From NCBI RefSeq assembly GCF_016756745.1, contig NZ_JAESIH010000055.1:62001-126000 (forward strand): a stretch of 64,000 nucleotides of DNA, given 5' to 3'. Positions 1 through 8,715 of this stretch are shown here, piece after piece. The notes beneath the pieces were generated by a model. That model saw only the letters and a list, made by a program, of their open reading frames with translations, was not told the DNA's origin and ran no database searches. Origin of the DNA: Aminivibrio sp. (lineage in GTDB: Bacteria; Synergistota; Synergistia; Synergistales; Aminobacteriaceae). The position numbers and the translations under genes were made by a program. Positions within the stretch are counted from its first letter, which is position 1, and each line of letters begins with the position of its first letter.

Positions 1-64
1 GGGTGCTCTCAAGACGGGGGGAGGGCAGGATCGTCAGAAAGCCCAGGGCGCGGAGAAAATCCAC
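1..64 (-). CDS. cobS: Adenosylcobinamide-GDP ribazoletransferase CobS, N-terminus only
   Basis: Only the first 21 codons are in the window. They read (V/M)DFLRALGFLTILPSPRLES, which matches the conserved N-terminus of cobalamin synthase, an integral membrane enzyme that joins adenosylcobinamide-GDP to alpha-ribazole. The start is a GTG 6 nt after the cobT stop. An in-frame stop, which is the cobT TAA itself, excludes any earlier start. A GGGAG sequence at the end of cobT can serve as ribosome site. Position after cobT and cobU fits the usual nucleotide-loop assembly order. The call rests on a short stretch plus context. Confidence 0.8.
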   Translation of the reverse strand, partial: MDFLRALGFLTILPSPRLEST

Positions 65-70
65 TTTTGT

Positions 71-1153
71 TTACGCTCCCGGGGCGCCCGTTCCGGGTTC
101 GACCGGCCCGGAGACGCCGGCGCTTTCGAAGGTGGCCATTTCATTGAGCACCTTCGCGGCTGCCTCGGCAAGGGACATAGCCAGAGCGGCTCCGGTTCCC
201 TCCCCGAGACGCATGTCCAGGTCGAGCAGCGGCTCCGCCTCGAGGAAACGAAGCAGGTGCTCGTGGCCTATTTCCACCGATTTGTGGGAACAGATCATGT
301 AGTCACGGCAAGCAGGGCACACCAGGTCGGCAATCACCGCAGCGGCCGTGGAGATGAAACCATCCACCGCCACGGGAATGCCCAGGGACGCCGCACCGAT
401 GATCGCGCCGGCGATGCCCCCGATCTCGAACCCGCCCACTTTTGACAGGATGTCTATCCCGTCCCGGGGATCGGGGGAATGGAGGGCCAGGGCCCCTTCG
501 ATGACGGCGATCTTCCGCCTCAGCCCTTCGTCGGTGAGTCCCGCCCCCCGGCCCGTGGCCAGCGGGACGGGTACCCCGGTGACGACACAGGCGATGGCCG
601 TGGACGGAGTGGTGTTGCCGATGCCCATCTCCCCGGTGCCGAGAATGTCCATGCCCTTCGCGGCTTCCTCCTCCACGGCGGCGATACCCTCTTCCAGAGA
701 ACGAATAGCCTGCTCCCTGGTCATGGCAGGGCCGCGGTACAGGTTCGCCGTTCCCCTGGCGATCTTCCGCACCTGGAGCCCTTCCCGGGGCTCGAAGTCG
801 TGGGCCACCCCCATGTCCACCAGGACGACCCTTGCGCCCACGTGTCGAGCCAGAACGTTCACCCCTCCGCCGCCGCCCAGGAAGTTGAGCACCTGCTGCA
901 CGGTGACCTCCCGGGGATAGAGGGCCACTCCCTCGTCCACCACCCCGTGATCCCCCGCCATGGTAATGATGACCTTGTGCCGGATGGTGGGGCGGGCGGT
1001 GCGCCGGATTCCCGCGAGCTGCACCGAAAGGTCCTCGAGCTTCCCGAGGCTCCCCCTCGGCTTGGTAAGAGAATCCTGCCGCCGTCTCGCCTCTTCCATG
1101 GAGCGGGCGCACAGCGGGCGGATCCGGGCGATTGCCTGTTCTAGTGTCGTCAT
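71..1153 (-). CDS. cobT: Nicotinate-nucleotide--dimethylbenzimidazole phosphoribosyltransferase
   Basis: This 360-aa enzyme activates the lower-ligand base by moving phosphoribose from nicotinate mononucleotide to dimethylbenzimidazole, giving alpha-ribazole phosphate. Family landmarks are visible: the AGDHGV segment, the glycine run LGGGGGVN, and the C-terminal MRLGEGTGAAL motif. The glutamate of that motif, about residue 318, corresponds to the catalytic base in Salmonella CobT. The ATG was chosen because an AGGAGG lies just upstream; a much longer open frame upstream is low-complexity antisense sequence. It lies between cobU and cobS in a minus-strand cobamide operon. The length is normal for the family. 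Confidence 0.95.
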   Translation of the reverse strand: MTTLEQAIARIRPLCARSMEEARRRQDSLTKPRGSLGKLEDLSVQLAGIRRTARPTIRHKVIITMAGDHGVVDEGVALYPREVTVQQVLNFLGGGGGVNVLARHVGARVVLVDMGVAHDFEPREGLQVRKIARGTANLYRGPAMTREQAIRSLEEGIAAVEEEAAKGMDILGTGEMGIGNTTPSTAIACVVTGVPVPLATGRGAGLTDEGLRRKIAVIEGALALHSPDPRDGIDILSKVGGFEIGGIAGAIIGAASLGIPVAVDGFISTAAAVIADLVCPACRDYMICSHKSVEIGHEHLLRFLEAEPLLDLDMRLGEGTGAALAMSLAEAAAKVLNEMATFESAGVSGPVEPGTGAPGA

Positions 1154-1221
1154 GATGCCTCCTGTTTTCCCGATGCAGGGCTGGATGAACGGTCGCCGTG
1201 GACCGTCTGTTACTTTTTTCG

Positions 1222-1767
1222 CTATTTCAGTTTCAGGGGCAGCCCGGCCACTACGAGCCAGGCTTCTTCCGCCGAGCGGGCTGCCTCCTGGTTGGTCAGT
1301 CCCAGGAGGTCCCGGTAGAGCCTTCCGAGAGGGGTGGGGGGAACCACCCCCATTCCCGTTTCGTCCGAGACGGCCACCACGTCGGCGGCGGAAACGGATA
1401 CGGCCCGGCAGAACGCCCTCACCCTCCGGAGGATCTCCTTCTCTTCCCCTCTCTGCTGTTCCCTCAGAGAAAAGAGAAGGTTCGAAACCCAGAGGCCGAG
1501 GCAGTCCACCAGGGCGACGGTATCGCCTTCCAGCTTCAGGACGGCCTCTTCGAGGGCCAGGGGTTCCTCCTCGGTCCTCCACGAGGAAGGCCGCCGCTTC
1601 CTGTGCCGGTCGATCCGGTCCGCCATCTCCAGGTCTTCGGGCCGGGATTCGCAGGTGGCGATGTAAACCGCTTTTTTCCCCGCACACGCGGCCTCCCGGA
1701 CCAGGTTCTCGGCAAATTCGCTCTTGCCGCTTCTGCTTCCGCCGAGGACAAGGGTCAGCCTACCCAT
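1222..1767 (-). CDS. cobU: Adenosylcobinamide kinase / adenosylcobinamide-phosphate guanylyltransferase
   Basis: This 181-aa bifunctional enzyme phosphorylates adenosylcobinamide and then transfers GMP to it, preparing the substrate for CobS. A P-loop, GGSRSGKS, sits at residues 9-16. The RHRKRRP region follows, where the family carries its guanylylated histidine. The start ATG overlaps the stop of the preceding decarboxylase gene by one base (TGATG), so the two are probably translationally coupled. A short gap of about 70 bp separates it from cobT. Length and domain layout are typical for CobU/CobP. Confidence 0.95.
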   Translation of the reverse strand: MGRLTLVLGGSRSGKSEFAENLVREAACAGKKAVYIATCESRPEDLEMADRIDRHRKRRPSSWRTEEEPLALEEAVLKLEGDTVALVDCLGLWVSNLLFSLREQQRGEEKEILRRVRAFCRAVSVSAADVVAVSDETGMGVVPPTPLGRLYRDLLGLTNQEAARSAEEAWLVVAGLPLKLK

Positions 1768-2864
1768 CAGGATGCCTCCTTCCGATACTGAGCCAGGCAC
1801 TCCACGAGCCGCCGGTTCTCCTCCCCGCTCTTCACGCCCACCCGGACAAATCCGGAGAGGCCGAAGGAGGAGCAGTCCCTCACCAGGATGCGCCGTTCCC
1901 AGAGAAACGCCTGGAGCTTTTCGACATCTCCGGCCCGGAAGAGAAGAAAGTTTCCCGCGGACGGAAGAGGGGGAAAACCGGCCTCCGCCAGGTCCAGGGC
2001 CAGGCCGGCGGCAAGCTTCCTGATGCCGGCCCACTGGGCCTCATAGTACCCCCTAGCGCGCAGCGCCGCACGGCCGGCGGCCTGGGCGCAGGCGTTCACG
2101 CTCCAGGGAGGCTGCAGGGATGCGAGAAGTCCCACATGCCGCGGGTCTCCCAGGACATAGCCCAGGCGCAGCCCCGTCAGGCCGTAGTCCTTGGTCATGG
2201 ACCGGAGAAGAAGAAGCCCCGGCCTCAGGAGCGGCAGGGCCGACGATCCCGGGGGGGCGAAGTTCACGTAGGCCTCGTCGAGAACGAGCAGGGTACCCTG
2301 GTCGTCGCAGGCGGAGAGCAGGCGGAGAAGTTCCTCTTTCGAGGGAAGGATCCCTGTGGGGTTATTGGGGGAACACACCCAGACCAGAGAGTGGCGCACC
2401 GTCCGGACACGGCCTTCCAGACCGAGCAGGGGAAAGGCGAATCCGTCCTTCTCCCGAGCCGGAACATCAAGGACATCCGCACCGGCGAACTCCGAGGCCG
2501 AACGGTATTCCCCGAAGGTCGGGGAAGTGATGAGGACTGTTTTCCCCCGGTCGGCGAAGGCAAAGGCGCAGAGGAAGATGGCCTGGGCGAGGCCGTTGGT
2601 CACCAGGACGGATTCAGGGGGCACACCGTGAAGTTCCGCCAGGGAGGAACGGAGCTCTCCGGAGGTGGAATCGGGGTAGCGGGTGAGAGCGGCTCCGGCC
2701 ACGGCTTCTGCGATTTCCGGGCAGGGAGGGAAGGGATTGGTGGAGACACTGAAGTCGAGGACCTCCTCGGGAGAGACTCCCTCCTGCCGAAGCCGTGCGT
2801 AGTCGAGGCCCCCGTGCCGGGCGGGCCGTCCGGCGAGCACCTCCTGCCTAACGAAACAGTCCAT
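1767..2864 (-). CDS. cobD: Threonine-phosphate decarboxylase (PLP-dependent)
   Basis: This 365-aa fold-type I PLP enzyme resembles histidinol-phosphate aminotransferase. In this setting it should decarboxylate L-threonine O-3-phosphate to (R)-1-amino-2-propanol phosphate, the linker of the nucleotide loop. CSPNNPTG (about 164-171), DEAYVNF (about 196) and the Schiff-base lysine in RSMTKDYGL (about K225) are present. The start at MDCFVRQEV is preferred because GGAGG lies 5 nt upstream; an ATG ten codons earlier is possible. It overlaps cbiB by 17 bp and lies two genes from pduX, which supplies its substrate. That context is the reason to choose cobD over hisC. Confidence 0.9.
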   Translation of the reverse strand: MDCFVRQEVLAGRPARHGGLDYARLRQEGVSPEEVLDFSVSTNPFPPCPEIAEAVAGAALTRYPDSTSGELRSSLAELHGVPPESVLVTNGLAQAIFLCAFAFADRGKTVLITSPTFGEYRSASEFAGADVLDVPAREKDGFAFPLLGLEGRVRTVRHSLVWVCSPNNPTGILPSKEELLRLLSACDDQGTLLVLDEAYVNFAPPGSSALPLLRPGLLLLRSMTKDYGLTGLRLGYVLGDPRHVGLLASLQPPWSVNACAQAAGRAALRARGYYEAQWAGIRKLAAGLALDLAEAGFPPLPSAGNFLLFRAGDVEKLQAFLWERRILVRDCSSFGLSGFVRVGVKSGEENRRLVECLAQYRKEAS

Positions 2865-3771
2865 GAAGGCCTCCAAGAACAGCCGCCGCGGCAATCACGA
2901 GCCCCGAGGCTATCCGGACCACCCGGAGGGCTCTTCGGAGGACATCCTCGTCCAGCGTCCCGGTCCCGCCGGAAAGGATATAGACACCCCGCTTCTCCAG
3001 AGTCACCCCGAGCAGGCCTGCCATGACGGACATGGTCCACCCGGCGTTCGGGCTGGACGTGGACAGACGGTCCCGTTTCAGGACCTCGATCCCGGAGAGG
3101 ACATCCTCGCCGGCGATGGCCCCGGCCGCCAGCAGCAGGAAGGCAGAGACCCGGGCGGGGATCAGGTTGAGCACGTCGTCGCACCTGGCGGCGAACTTTC
3201 CGCCCCATTCCATGTCGCCGCCCCGGTAGCCGATCATGGAGTCGCAGGTGTTGCAGAACCGGTAAAAGAAGGCTCCCGGCAGCCCGAAGACACCGAAGAA
3301 GAAGAGGGGGGACGCCAGGCTGTCGGTGAGGTTTTCCGCCAGCGATTCCACGGCCGCTCCCGTCACTTCCTCTTTCGAGAGGTCTTCAGTCTCCCTGCTC
3401 ACCAAATCCCGGGAGAGCTTTTTCCGGGCTCCCGGAAGGTCGTTCCGCTCGAGGGAGTCGAGGACCCCTTTCCCCGCCTCGAGAAGGCCGGAAAGGGAGA
3501 AGGTGGTCTTGAGCAGCGGGACGGCGAGAATGGCAAAGAGAAAGTCGGGAAACATACCGAGAATCCTGGCCGGCCACGAAAAGAGAAAGCCGCCGGAAAG
3601 GACCAGGGCTCCGCCGAAACAGAGCAGCGCCCGCTCCCGCCCCGAGGGGCGGTACTTCCAGAAGGCGGTGATGTATTTTCCCATGTAGACCACGGGATGG
3701 TATCTCGACGGGGGCTCACCGATGAGGAGGTCCCACACCGTCGCCCCCAGGAGGATAAAAACAAGTGTCAT
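2848..3771 (-). CDS. cbiB: Adenosylcobinamide-phosphate synthase CbiB
   Basis: This 307-aa integral membrane protein attaches aminopropanol phosphate to adenosylcobyric acid. The family hallmark near the N-terminus, WDLLIGEPPSRYHPVVYMG, is clear, as is the later YRFCNTCDSMIGYRG segment. Several hydrophobic stretches match the expected polytopic topology. The start ATG has AAAGGAAG upstream and overlaps the end of pduX by 4 nt (ATGA). It sits between pduX and threonine-phosphate decarboxylase, so the three consecutive enzymes of linker synthesis and attachment are adjacent. Confidence 0.95.
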   Translation of the reverse strand: MTLVFILLGATVWDLLIGEPPSRYHPVVYMGKYITAFWKYRPSGRERALLCFGGALVLSGGFLFSWPARILGMFPDFLFAILAVPLLKTTFSLSGLLEAGKGVLDSLERNDLPGARKKLSRDLVSRETEDLSKEEVTGAAVESLAENLTDSLASPLFFFGVFGLPGAFFYRFCNTCDSMIGYRGGDMEWGGKFAARCDDVLNLIPARVSAFLLLAAGAIAGEDVLSGIEVLKRDRLSTSSPNAGWTMSVMAGLLGVTLEKRGVYILSGGTGTLDEDVLRRALRVVRIASGLVIAAAAVLGGLHGLFR

Positions 3772-4658
3772 GGCCTTTTCTTCCTTTCTTCCGTTCTCGG
3801 CCCGCCGGGAACGACAGAATGCATTCTTCCCCCCCACCCGGGAGAGAGCCGCCGAACGGCCGTTTCCAGAATGTCACCCTCCCTGTCCGCCGCTCCGGAG
3901 GGCAGAAGGATGCCGTAGAGGGTGCCGCTGTGGGCCACGCAGACTCCGTATCCCCCCAGCAGGGAGCAGAGGGCGAAGCATTCGTCGAGGTGAGGTTTTT
4001 CCAGAAGCCGGACAGCCGCCCGGGCGCTCAGGGACGCCCCTCTGCCCAGGGCCTCCGGGTCTCCATGCTCCACCCCCCTGAGGACCAGGGAGAAGGCCTC
4101 CCGGTGAAGGGGGACGAGGGGCTCCAGAACGGGACGGCTGTCCCTGCTGTTGAACTCCTCGGTGTCCACGGTGCCGCCCCAGTCGAGGAGGAGCACCGAG
4201 AGGGGCGGAGGGGGCCCGAGGAACCTCATGATCCTCCCGCCCCGATGATCGAGAAGGGCCAGTCCAGGCCAGGCGATGCTGTCGGTGGGCTCCACGGCCA
4301 GGGCGATGGAGGACGCTTCTTCCGGCGGGAGGGGTATCCCCGCAAGGGACGCCGTGCATGCCAAGGCCGAGAGGATATCGGCGGTGCTGCTGGCGTATCC
4401 CTTGCCTTCAGGAAGGGCCTCGAGCCGTTCCACCACAATATTCTTCCCCGCAAGGGACCGGCGTTCCAGAAACGTCTCCAGGGCCCTCCGGGTCTTGCTC
4501 ATCTCCCCGGGAAGGGACACCCCCGCTCCGGGACGGGCGGTGACCCGAATCCGGGCGTACTTGTCGATGGGACAGGACACCAGGCAGGGCACTCCGTCCA
4601 GCGTGCCCTGGAAAAACTCCCCGCAGGTTCCCGGACATGCGGCGGTGACGGTGGTCAT
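3768..4658 (-). CDS. pduX: L-threonine kinase PduX (GHMP family)
   Basis: This 296-aa GHMP-family kinase makes L-threonine O-3-phosphate, the substrate of the neighbouring decarboxylase. The N-terminus carries ACPGTCGEFFQGTLDG, typical of PduX, and the ATP-binding glycine/serine loop PEGKGYASSTADI lies at about 83-95. Its start overlaps the cobQ stop (ATGA), and its stop overlaps the cbiB start. The function assigned follows from the family plus this tight operon position; a homoserine-kinase-like role is the alternative but less likely here. Confidence 0.88.
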   Translation of the reverse strand: MTTVTAACPGTCGEFFQGTLDGVPCLVSCPIDKYARIRVTARPGAGVSLPGEMSKTRRALETFLERRSLAGKNIVVERLEALPEGKGYASSTADILSALACTASLAGIPLPPEEASSIALAVEPTDSIAWPGLALLDHRGGRIMRFLGPPPPLSVLLLDWGGTVDTEEFNSRDSRPVLEPLVPLHREAFSLVLRGVEHGDPEALGRGASLSARAAVRLLEKPHLDECFALCSLLGGYGVCVAHSGTLYGILLPSGAADREGDILETAVRRLSPGWGGRMHSVVPGGPRTEERKKRP

Positions 4659-6127
4659 AGGCCGATGATCCGCTCCAGCGCCTTCATGTCGAGAGCCGCC
4701 TCCACCTCGTCGGCGAGGCGGTTGAAGGCCTGCTCCCGGACCTCCCGGAAGGGAAGGGCCGTCCCGGTTCCCCGCCGGCCCAGAGAGCGGAGCCACTCCT
4801 CCCTGAACTCCCCGTTGTCGAAGATGCCATGGAGGTAGGTACCCCAGATCCGCCCACCGGCGGTAACGGCGCCGTCGGTTCTTCCCCCGGGAAGGGACAG
4901 GAGCGGCTTGGCCCCTTTGGGCAGGATCGTCCTTCCCATGTGGATCTGGTATCCTTCCACGGCAAGAGGCCGTGAGCCCGGGAACCCCTCCCCGGGGACG
5001 GTGGTGCCGGTTACCCTTGTGGTCTCCTTGGAGGGCTCGAAAAGAGTTTCGCCGGGGAGGAAGCCGAGCCCATCCCCGCCGCCGGAGGGTCCTTCCACCC
5101 CCAGGGGATCGGAGATCCGGCGTCCGAGCATCTGGTAGCCCCCGCAGATACCCGCGAGAGAGGCGCCTGATAGGACAAGGGCCGCCAGGAGACCGTCGAA
5201 GCCCGACCGGCGGAGCCATGCGAGATCTTCCATGGTTGTCTTGCTTCCGGGGAGGATTACGGCGGTGGGCTTTCCAAAGTCTTCGGGCCTGTCCACGAAC
5301 CGGAGGGAAACGCCTTCCTCGAGAGCAAGGGGGTCAAAGTCGTCGTAGTTGGAAATGCGGGGGAACTTGATCACGGCTATATCCACTCCCCCCGGAGCCC
5401 CGGCGGACCGGTTATCCTCCAGGTAGACCGAATCCTCCTGGGCCACGGCGAGGTTGTTCAGCCAGGGGATCACCCCCAGGACGGGGCGTCCGCCCGTCAG
5501 GCCGGAAAGCATTTCGAGCCCCGGCTCGAGGAGTTTCACGTCCCCCCGGAACTTGTTGATGAGGAACCCCTTCACCAGGGCTTTTTCCTCGTCGTCCAGG
5601 AGGGCCAGGGTTCCCGTGAGGGAAGCGAAGACGCCGCCCCTGTCGATGTCTCCGGCGAGGAGCACCGGGCAGCCAAAGGTCCGGGCGACCCGCATGTTCA
5701 CGATCTCGCTCTTTTTGAGATTGATCTCCGCCGGGCTGCCGGCTCCCTCCACGAGAAGGAGGTCGTTTTCCCCGGCGAGCTTTTCGAAGGATGCGGCCAC
5801 CGATGCCCACAGGGTCTCCCTGCAGGCGTAATAATCCCCGGCCGACAGGGTCTTCCACGGCCGCCCCATCAGGATGACCTGGGAGCGGGAGTTTCCCTCC
5901 GGCTTCAGGAGAACGGGGTTCATCTCCACCTCGGGTTCTCGCCCGGCGGCGTGGGCCTGCACAGCCTGGGCCCGTCCCATCTCCTCTCCTCCCGGGGTGA
6001 CGAAGGAATTCAGGGCCATGTTCTGGGCCTTGAAGGGAGCCACCCGAAGACCCCTGCGGACGAAAATGCGGCACAAGGCCGCCGTGAGGACGCTCTTCCC
6101 CACGGATGAGGATGTTCCCTGGATCAT
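4655..6127 (-). CDS. cobQ: Cobyric acid synthase (glutamine-hydrolysing)
   Basis: This 490-aa enzyme amidates four side chains of adenosylcobyrinic acid a,c-diamide. It has an N-terminal P-loop-type synthetase domain (QGTSSSVGKS at the very start, then FKAQNMALNS) and a C-terminal class I glutamine amidotransferase domain with the nucleophile in AGICGGYQMLG and the histidine in TYLHGIFDN. The ATG used is the only standard start in the open frame; family members usually have four to six more residues before the P-loop, and no good ribosome site is visible, so a non-AUG start just upstream is possible. It is the first gene of the minus-strand operon. Confidence 0.93.
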   Translation of the reverse strand: MIQGTSSSVGKSVLTAALCRIFVRRGLRVAPFKAQNMALNSFVTPGGEEMGRAQAVQAHAAGREPEVEMNPVLLKPEGNSRSQVILMGRPWKTLSAGDYYACRETLWASVAASFEKLAGENDLLLVEGAGSPAEINLKKSEIVNMRVARTFGCPVLLAGDIDRGGVFASLTGTLALLDDEEKALVKGFLINKFRGDVKLLEPGLEMLSGLTGGRPVLGVIPWLNNLAVAQEDSVYLEDNRSAGAPGGVDIAVIKFPRISNYDDFDPLALEEGVSLRFVDRPEDFGKPTAVILPGSKTTMEDLAWLRRSGFDGLLAALVLSGASLAGICGGYQMLGRRISDPLGVEGPSGGGDGLGFLPGETLFEPSKETTRVTGTTVPGEGFPGSRPLAVEGYQIHMGRTILPKGAKPLLSLPGGRTDGAVTAGGRIWGTYLHGIFDNGEFREEWLRSLGRRGTGTALPFREVREQAFNRLADEVEAALDMKALERIIGL

Positions 6128-6243
6128 CAGTGTCCGGGCGCGGATAGGCCATTCCCCCGATCGTGTCTATTCTGGACCGGTTCCATGCTACCTACGGAGC
6201 CTCTTTTTTGCAAGCGGAGAAAAGAGCCTGAATATCCCGACAG

Positions 6244-6293
6244 AAAAAAGGGCGCCCCGTTCCTCCGTCGGGAAGTTCGGGGTGCCTTTTCTG
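6244..6293 (-). terminator. Bidirectional Rho-independent terminator after dodecin
   Basis: A GGCGCCCCG / CGGGGTGCC stem with an 18-nt loop is bordered by A6 on the left and T4 on the right, so it reads as a terminator on either strand. It lies between the dodecin stop and the cobQ start and should stop dodecin transcripts. Confidence 0.75.
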
Positions 6294-6366
6294 CTGTTTT
6301 TTCATACAGGCTCGGGGCAGCGGGCACGGACAGAACCCTCTGCAGCCTCTACATCAGGAACGGCCG

Positions 6367-6573
6367 CTAGTTTTCATACTTGAAGGAGACCCTCACCTTC
6401 GCCCGGTAGGCCTTGATCATGCCGTTCTCCATGTGCATGTCCAGCGCTGCCACTTCCGCCACCCGGAGATCCCTCAGGGACTGGGAAGCCCTCTCCACAG
6501 CCGCCGCCGCGGCTTTCTCCCAGGACTCGGTGCTGGTTCCCACGAGCTCGATTACCTTATAAACGCTTTCCAT
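6367..6573 (-). CDS. Dodecin family flavin-binding protein
   Basis: A 68-aa protein with the dodecin signature: MESVYKVIELVGTS at the start, a central amphipathic helix (WEKAAAAAVERA), and a C-terminal strand that includes MENGMIKAYRAKVRVSFKYE. Dodecins assemble as dodecamers that store riboflavin or FMN in the cytoplasm. It is a single-gene unit inside the cobamide island with its own terminator. A functional tie to cobamides is possible, because dimethylbenzimidazole is made from FMN, but nothing in the sequence proves it. Confidence 0.92.
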   Translation of the reverse strand: MESVYKVIELVGTSTESWEKAAAAAVERASQSLRDLRVAEVAALDMHMENGMIKAYRAKVRVSFKYEN

Positions 6574-6637
6574 TCCGTCGCCTCCTTTTCCGGCTCCCCG
6601 GGAAAACGGTCCTTCCCGGCCTCTCTACTATCCCCGG

Positions 6638-6721
6638 ACGTTCGGGGATCCGCCTCCCTGCCGGGCGACGGCCCGGCTGACATGACAGAATTATTATACA
6701 TTATTTCAGGACGTGAAAACA
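6638..6721 (-). promoter_or_regulatory. Dodecin promoter and structured leader
   Basis: On the minus strand a perfect TATAAT (6698 down to 6693) is preceded at 17 bp by TGTTTT as a weak -35. The roughly 110-nt leader that follows contains two short hairpins, GCCGGGcgacgGCCCGGC near 6660-6677 and CCCCGgacgttCGGGG near 6636-6651, before the dodecin ribosome site. Promoter and hairpins are seen; regulation is not shown. Confidence 0.5.
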
Positions 6722-6744
6722 GGTTTTCCGCCGGCTGTTGCCCC

Positions 6745-6750
6745 TATAAT
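6745..6750 (+). promoter_or_regulatory. Likely -10 of the cobO-cobB promoter
   Basis: A perfect TATAAT lies 28 bp before the cobO ATG. No good -35 is seen at 16-18 bp (GGTTTT or a similar sequence), so an activator or an alternative element may be needed. The short leader leaves no room for a cobalamin riboswitch downstream of this start. Confidence 0.45.
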
Positions 6751-6777
6751 GAAGAAAAAACCACAGGGGAGTCTGCC

Positions 6778-7296
6778 ATGGATTATCAGGGATATGTTCA
6801 CGTGTACACCGGAAACGGGAAGGGGAAAACAACCGCGGCCCTGGGGCTTCTCCTCAGGGCCTCCGGGGCGGGCATGACGGTCTTTCTCGGCCAGTTCCTC
6901 AAGCGGGGGGTATACAGCGAGCACGCTGCCCTTGCCCTGCTTCCCGGGGTGACTGTTGAAACCTTCGGCGGGGAGCGCGGAGTAGGGACGCCGCCGACGG
7001 AACAGGACTCCGTCCTTGCCCGCCGGGGACTGGAGCGCCTCCGGGACGTGGTCTCGTCCGGAAACTGGGGAGCGGTCATCGCCGACGAGATTTTCGTGGC
7101 CGTTCATCTCGGCCTCCTCGCCGAAACGGACGTGCTGTATCTCCTGGAGGTGCGCCACACTTCCACGGAACTCGTGCTCACGGGCAGGTACGCCTTCCCG
7201 AAAATCCTGGAGAGGGCCGACCTGGTCACCGAGATGAAGGAGCTGCGCCATTATTTTTCCCGGGGCGTTCCCGCCAGGAAGGGGATTGAAAAATGA
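6778..7296 (+). CDS. cobO: Cob(I)yrinic acid a,c-diamide adenosyltransferase
   Basis: This 172-aa CobA/CobO-type enzyme transfers the 5'-deoxyadenosyl group of ATP to reduced corrinoid. The P-loop GNGKGKTTAALGL is at residues 12-24, and the family motif VIADEIFVAVHLGLL follows in the second half. GGGGAG upstream and a GCCATGG start context fix the start. It overlaps cobB by four bases (ATGA). It probably acts on both de novo and salvaged corrinoids before the CobQ step. Confidence 0.95.
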   Translation: MDYQGYVHVYTGNGKGKTTAALGLLLRASGAGMTVFLGQFLKRGVYSEHAALALLPGVTVETFGGERGVGTPPTEQDSVLARRGLERLRDVVSSGNWGAVIADEIFVAVHLGLLAETDVLYLLEVRHTSTELVLTGRYAFPKILERADLVTEMKELRHYFSRGVPARKGIEK

Positions 7297-8672
7297 TCTG
7301 CCCGAGGATCGTTCTTGCAGGGACAAACAGCGGCTCGGGCAAGACCACCGTCACCATGGGGCTTGCGGCCGCTCTCTCCGCCAGAGGACTGACGGTGCAG
7401 CCCTTCAAGGCCGGGCCGGACTATATCGATCCCGGGTTTCATTCCGCCGCGGCGGGACGCCCCTGCAGAAACCTGGATACCATGCTCCTGCCCCGGGGGC
7501 GGCTCCTGGAGCTCTTCTCCCGGAGCGCAGCCGCGGCCGACATGGCCGTCATCGAGGGGGTGATGGGCCTTTTCGACGGGGCGGGCGCCCTGGACGAGCG
7601 GGGGAGCACCGCCCACCTGGCGAAGATTCTGGCCGCGCCGGTGGTGCTCGTGGTGAACGGAAAAGCCATGGCCCGCAGCGCCGCCGCCCTTGTGGCGGGA
7701 TTCGCCGGGTTCGACCGGAGAGTGGCCGTGAAGGCCGTGATCTTTAACAACCTGGGCAGCGAGGGACATTATCGCATCCTCAGAGAAGCGGTGGAGACGG
7801 AAACGAACCTCCCTGTCCTCGGCTACCTTCCCCGGTGCGAATCCATCGCCCTCCCCGAGCGGCACCTCGGGCTCACACCGGCGGCGGAACACGGGGCGAT
7901 CGGAGAGCTGACGGAAACGGTCCGCAGGCTGACCGAGGAGCATATCGATGTTGACCGCCTGATCGCCCTGGCAGCGGCGGCGCCGGACCTACCCGCCTTC
8001 AGGCCCTCCCTCTTCTCCTCACCCCCGGCCGCGGAGGCGCGTATCGCCGTGGCCATGGACGAGGCCTTTCACTTCTACTACCAGGACAACCTGGACATCC
8101 TGGAGCACCTCGGAGCGGAGATCGTTCCCTTCAGCCCCCTGCGGGACAGAGACCTCCCGGCGGGAACGGAGGGGATCTACATCGGAGGAGGTTTCCCCGA
8201 GGAGTTCGCGGCCCCGTTGGCCGGAAACGTCTCCATTCGGGAAGGGATACGGTCGGCCGCGGAGGAGGGGGTCCCCGTCCTGGCGGAGTGCGGCGGACTG
8301 ATGTACCTTGCGGAACGGCTCGAGGACCGGCAGGGAGCGGTTCACCCCATGGCGGGGGTGTTCCCCGGCGTCACGAGGATGGGGAAACGCCTCCAGGCCC
8401 TGGGCTACCACACCGGAAGGCTGGAGCGGGCCGTCCTTCCGGGGGTGAAGGGCACGGCGCTGAAGGGGCACCTCTTCCACTGGTCACAGTACGACAGCGA
8501 GGGCAACGACCACCTTTTCTCCCTGCGTCTCGAGAAAAACGGGAAGCTCTTCCGGGACGGCTTGGCGAGGAAGAACACCTTCGCATCCTACCTCCACATC
8601 CACTTCGGCACGAACCCGGCCCCTGCGAAGCGGTTCCTCCGGACCGCCGCCCGGAGAGCGGGAAGAAAATAA
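7293..8672 (+). CDS. cobB: Cobyrinic acid a,c-diamide synthase
   Basis: This 459-aa glutamine-dependent amidase (CbiA/CobB) converts cobyrinic acid to its a,c-diamide. It has a P-loop in GTNSGSGKTTVTMG (about 8-21), the FKAGPDYIDPGFH segment, and a C-terminal amidotransferase domain with nucleophile cysteine in VLAECGGLMYL and a late histidine in SYLHIHFG. It is the second gene of the plus-strand cobO-cobB operon and ends at a strong terminator. Because corrin-ring genes are not present here, they must lie elsewhere or the cell salvages cobyrinate-level precursors. Confidence 0.93.
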   Translation: MICPRIVLAGTNSGSGKTTVTMGLAAALSARGLTVQPFKAGPDYIDPGFHSAAAGRPCRNLDTMLLPRGRLLELFSRSAAAADMAVIEGVMGLFDGAGALDERGSTAHLAKILAAPVVLVVNGKAMARSAAALVAGFAGFDRRVAVKAVIFNNLGSEGHYRILREAVETETNLPVLGYLPRCESIALPERHLGLTPAAEHGAIGELTETVRRLTEEHIDVDRLIALAAAAPDLPAFRPSLFSSPPAAEARIAVAMDEAFHFYYQDNLDILEHLGAEIVPFSPLRDRDLPAGTEGIYIGGGFPEEFAAPLAGNVSIREGIRSAAEEGVPVLAECGGLMYLAERLEDRQGAVHPMAGVFPGVTRMGKRLQALGYHTGRLERAVLPGVKGTALKGHLFHWSQYDSEGNDHLFSLRLEKNGKLFRDGLARKNTFASYLHIHFGTNPAPAKRFLRTAARRAGRK

Positions 8673-8675
8673 AAA

Positions 8676-8705
8676 AAGCCCCCGGACCGAAAATCCGGGG
8701 GCTTC
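8676..8705. terminator. Bidirectional terminator between cobB and rpoD
   Basis: An 11-bp stem AAGCCCCCGGA / TCCGGGGGCTT with an 8-nt loop is bordered by A-rich sequence on the left and a T-rich run on the right. It serves the convergent cobB and rpoD genes. Confidence 0.85.
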
Positions 8706-8715
8706 GTTTTCTTCG

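Noticed and set aside
1767-2864. Annotation of the PLP enzyme as histidinol-phosphate aminotransferase
   Set aside because: The fold is shared, but position between cbiB, cobU and pduX makes threonine-phosphate decarboxylase far more likely; no his genes are near.
960-3026. Very long antisense open frames over the cob genes and elsewhere
   Set aside because: High GC and third-position bias create long frames opposite real genes. They lack ribosome sites and family similarity, and the sense genes are certain.
6700-6780. Possible cobalamin riboswitch before cobO (CAGGGGAGTCTGCC resembles a B12 box)
   Set aside because: The sequence is the ribosome site itself, lies directly at the ATG, and the likely -10 is only 20 bp upstream, so no aptamer can fit. 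The cobQ upstream gap shows no B12 box either.
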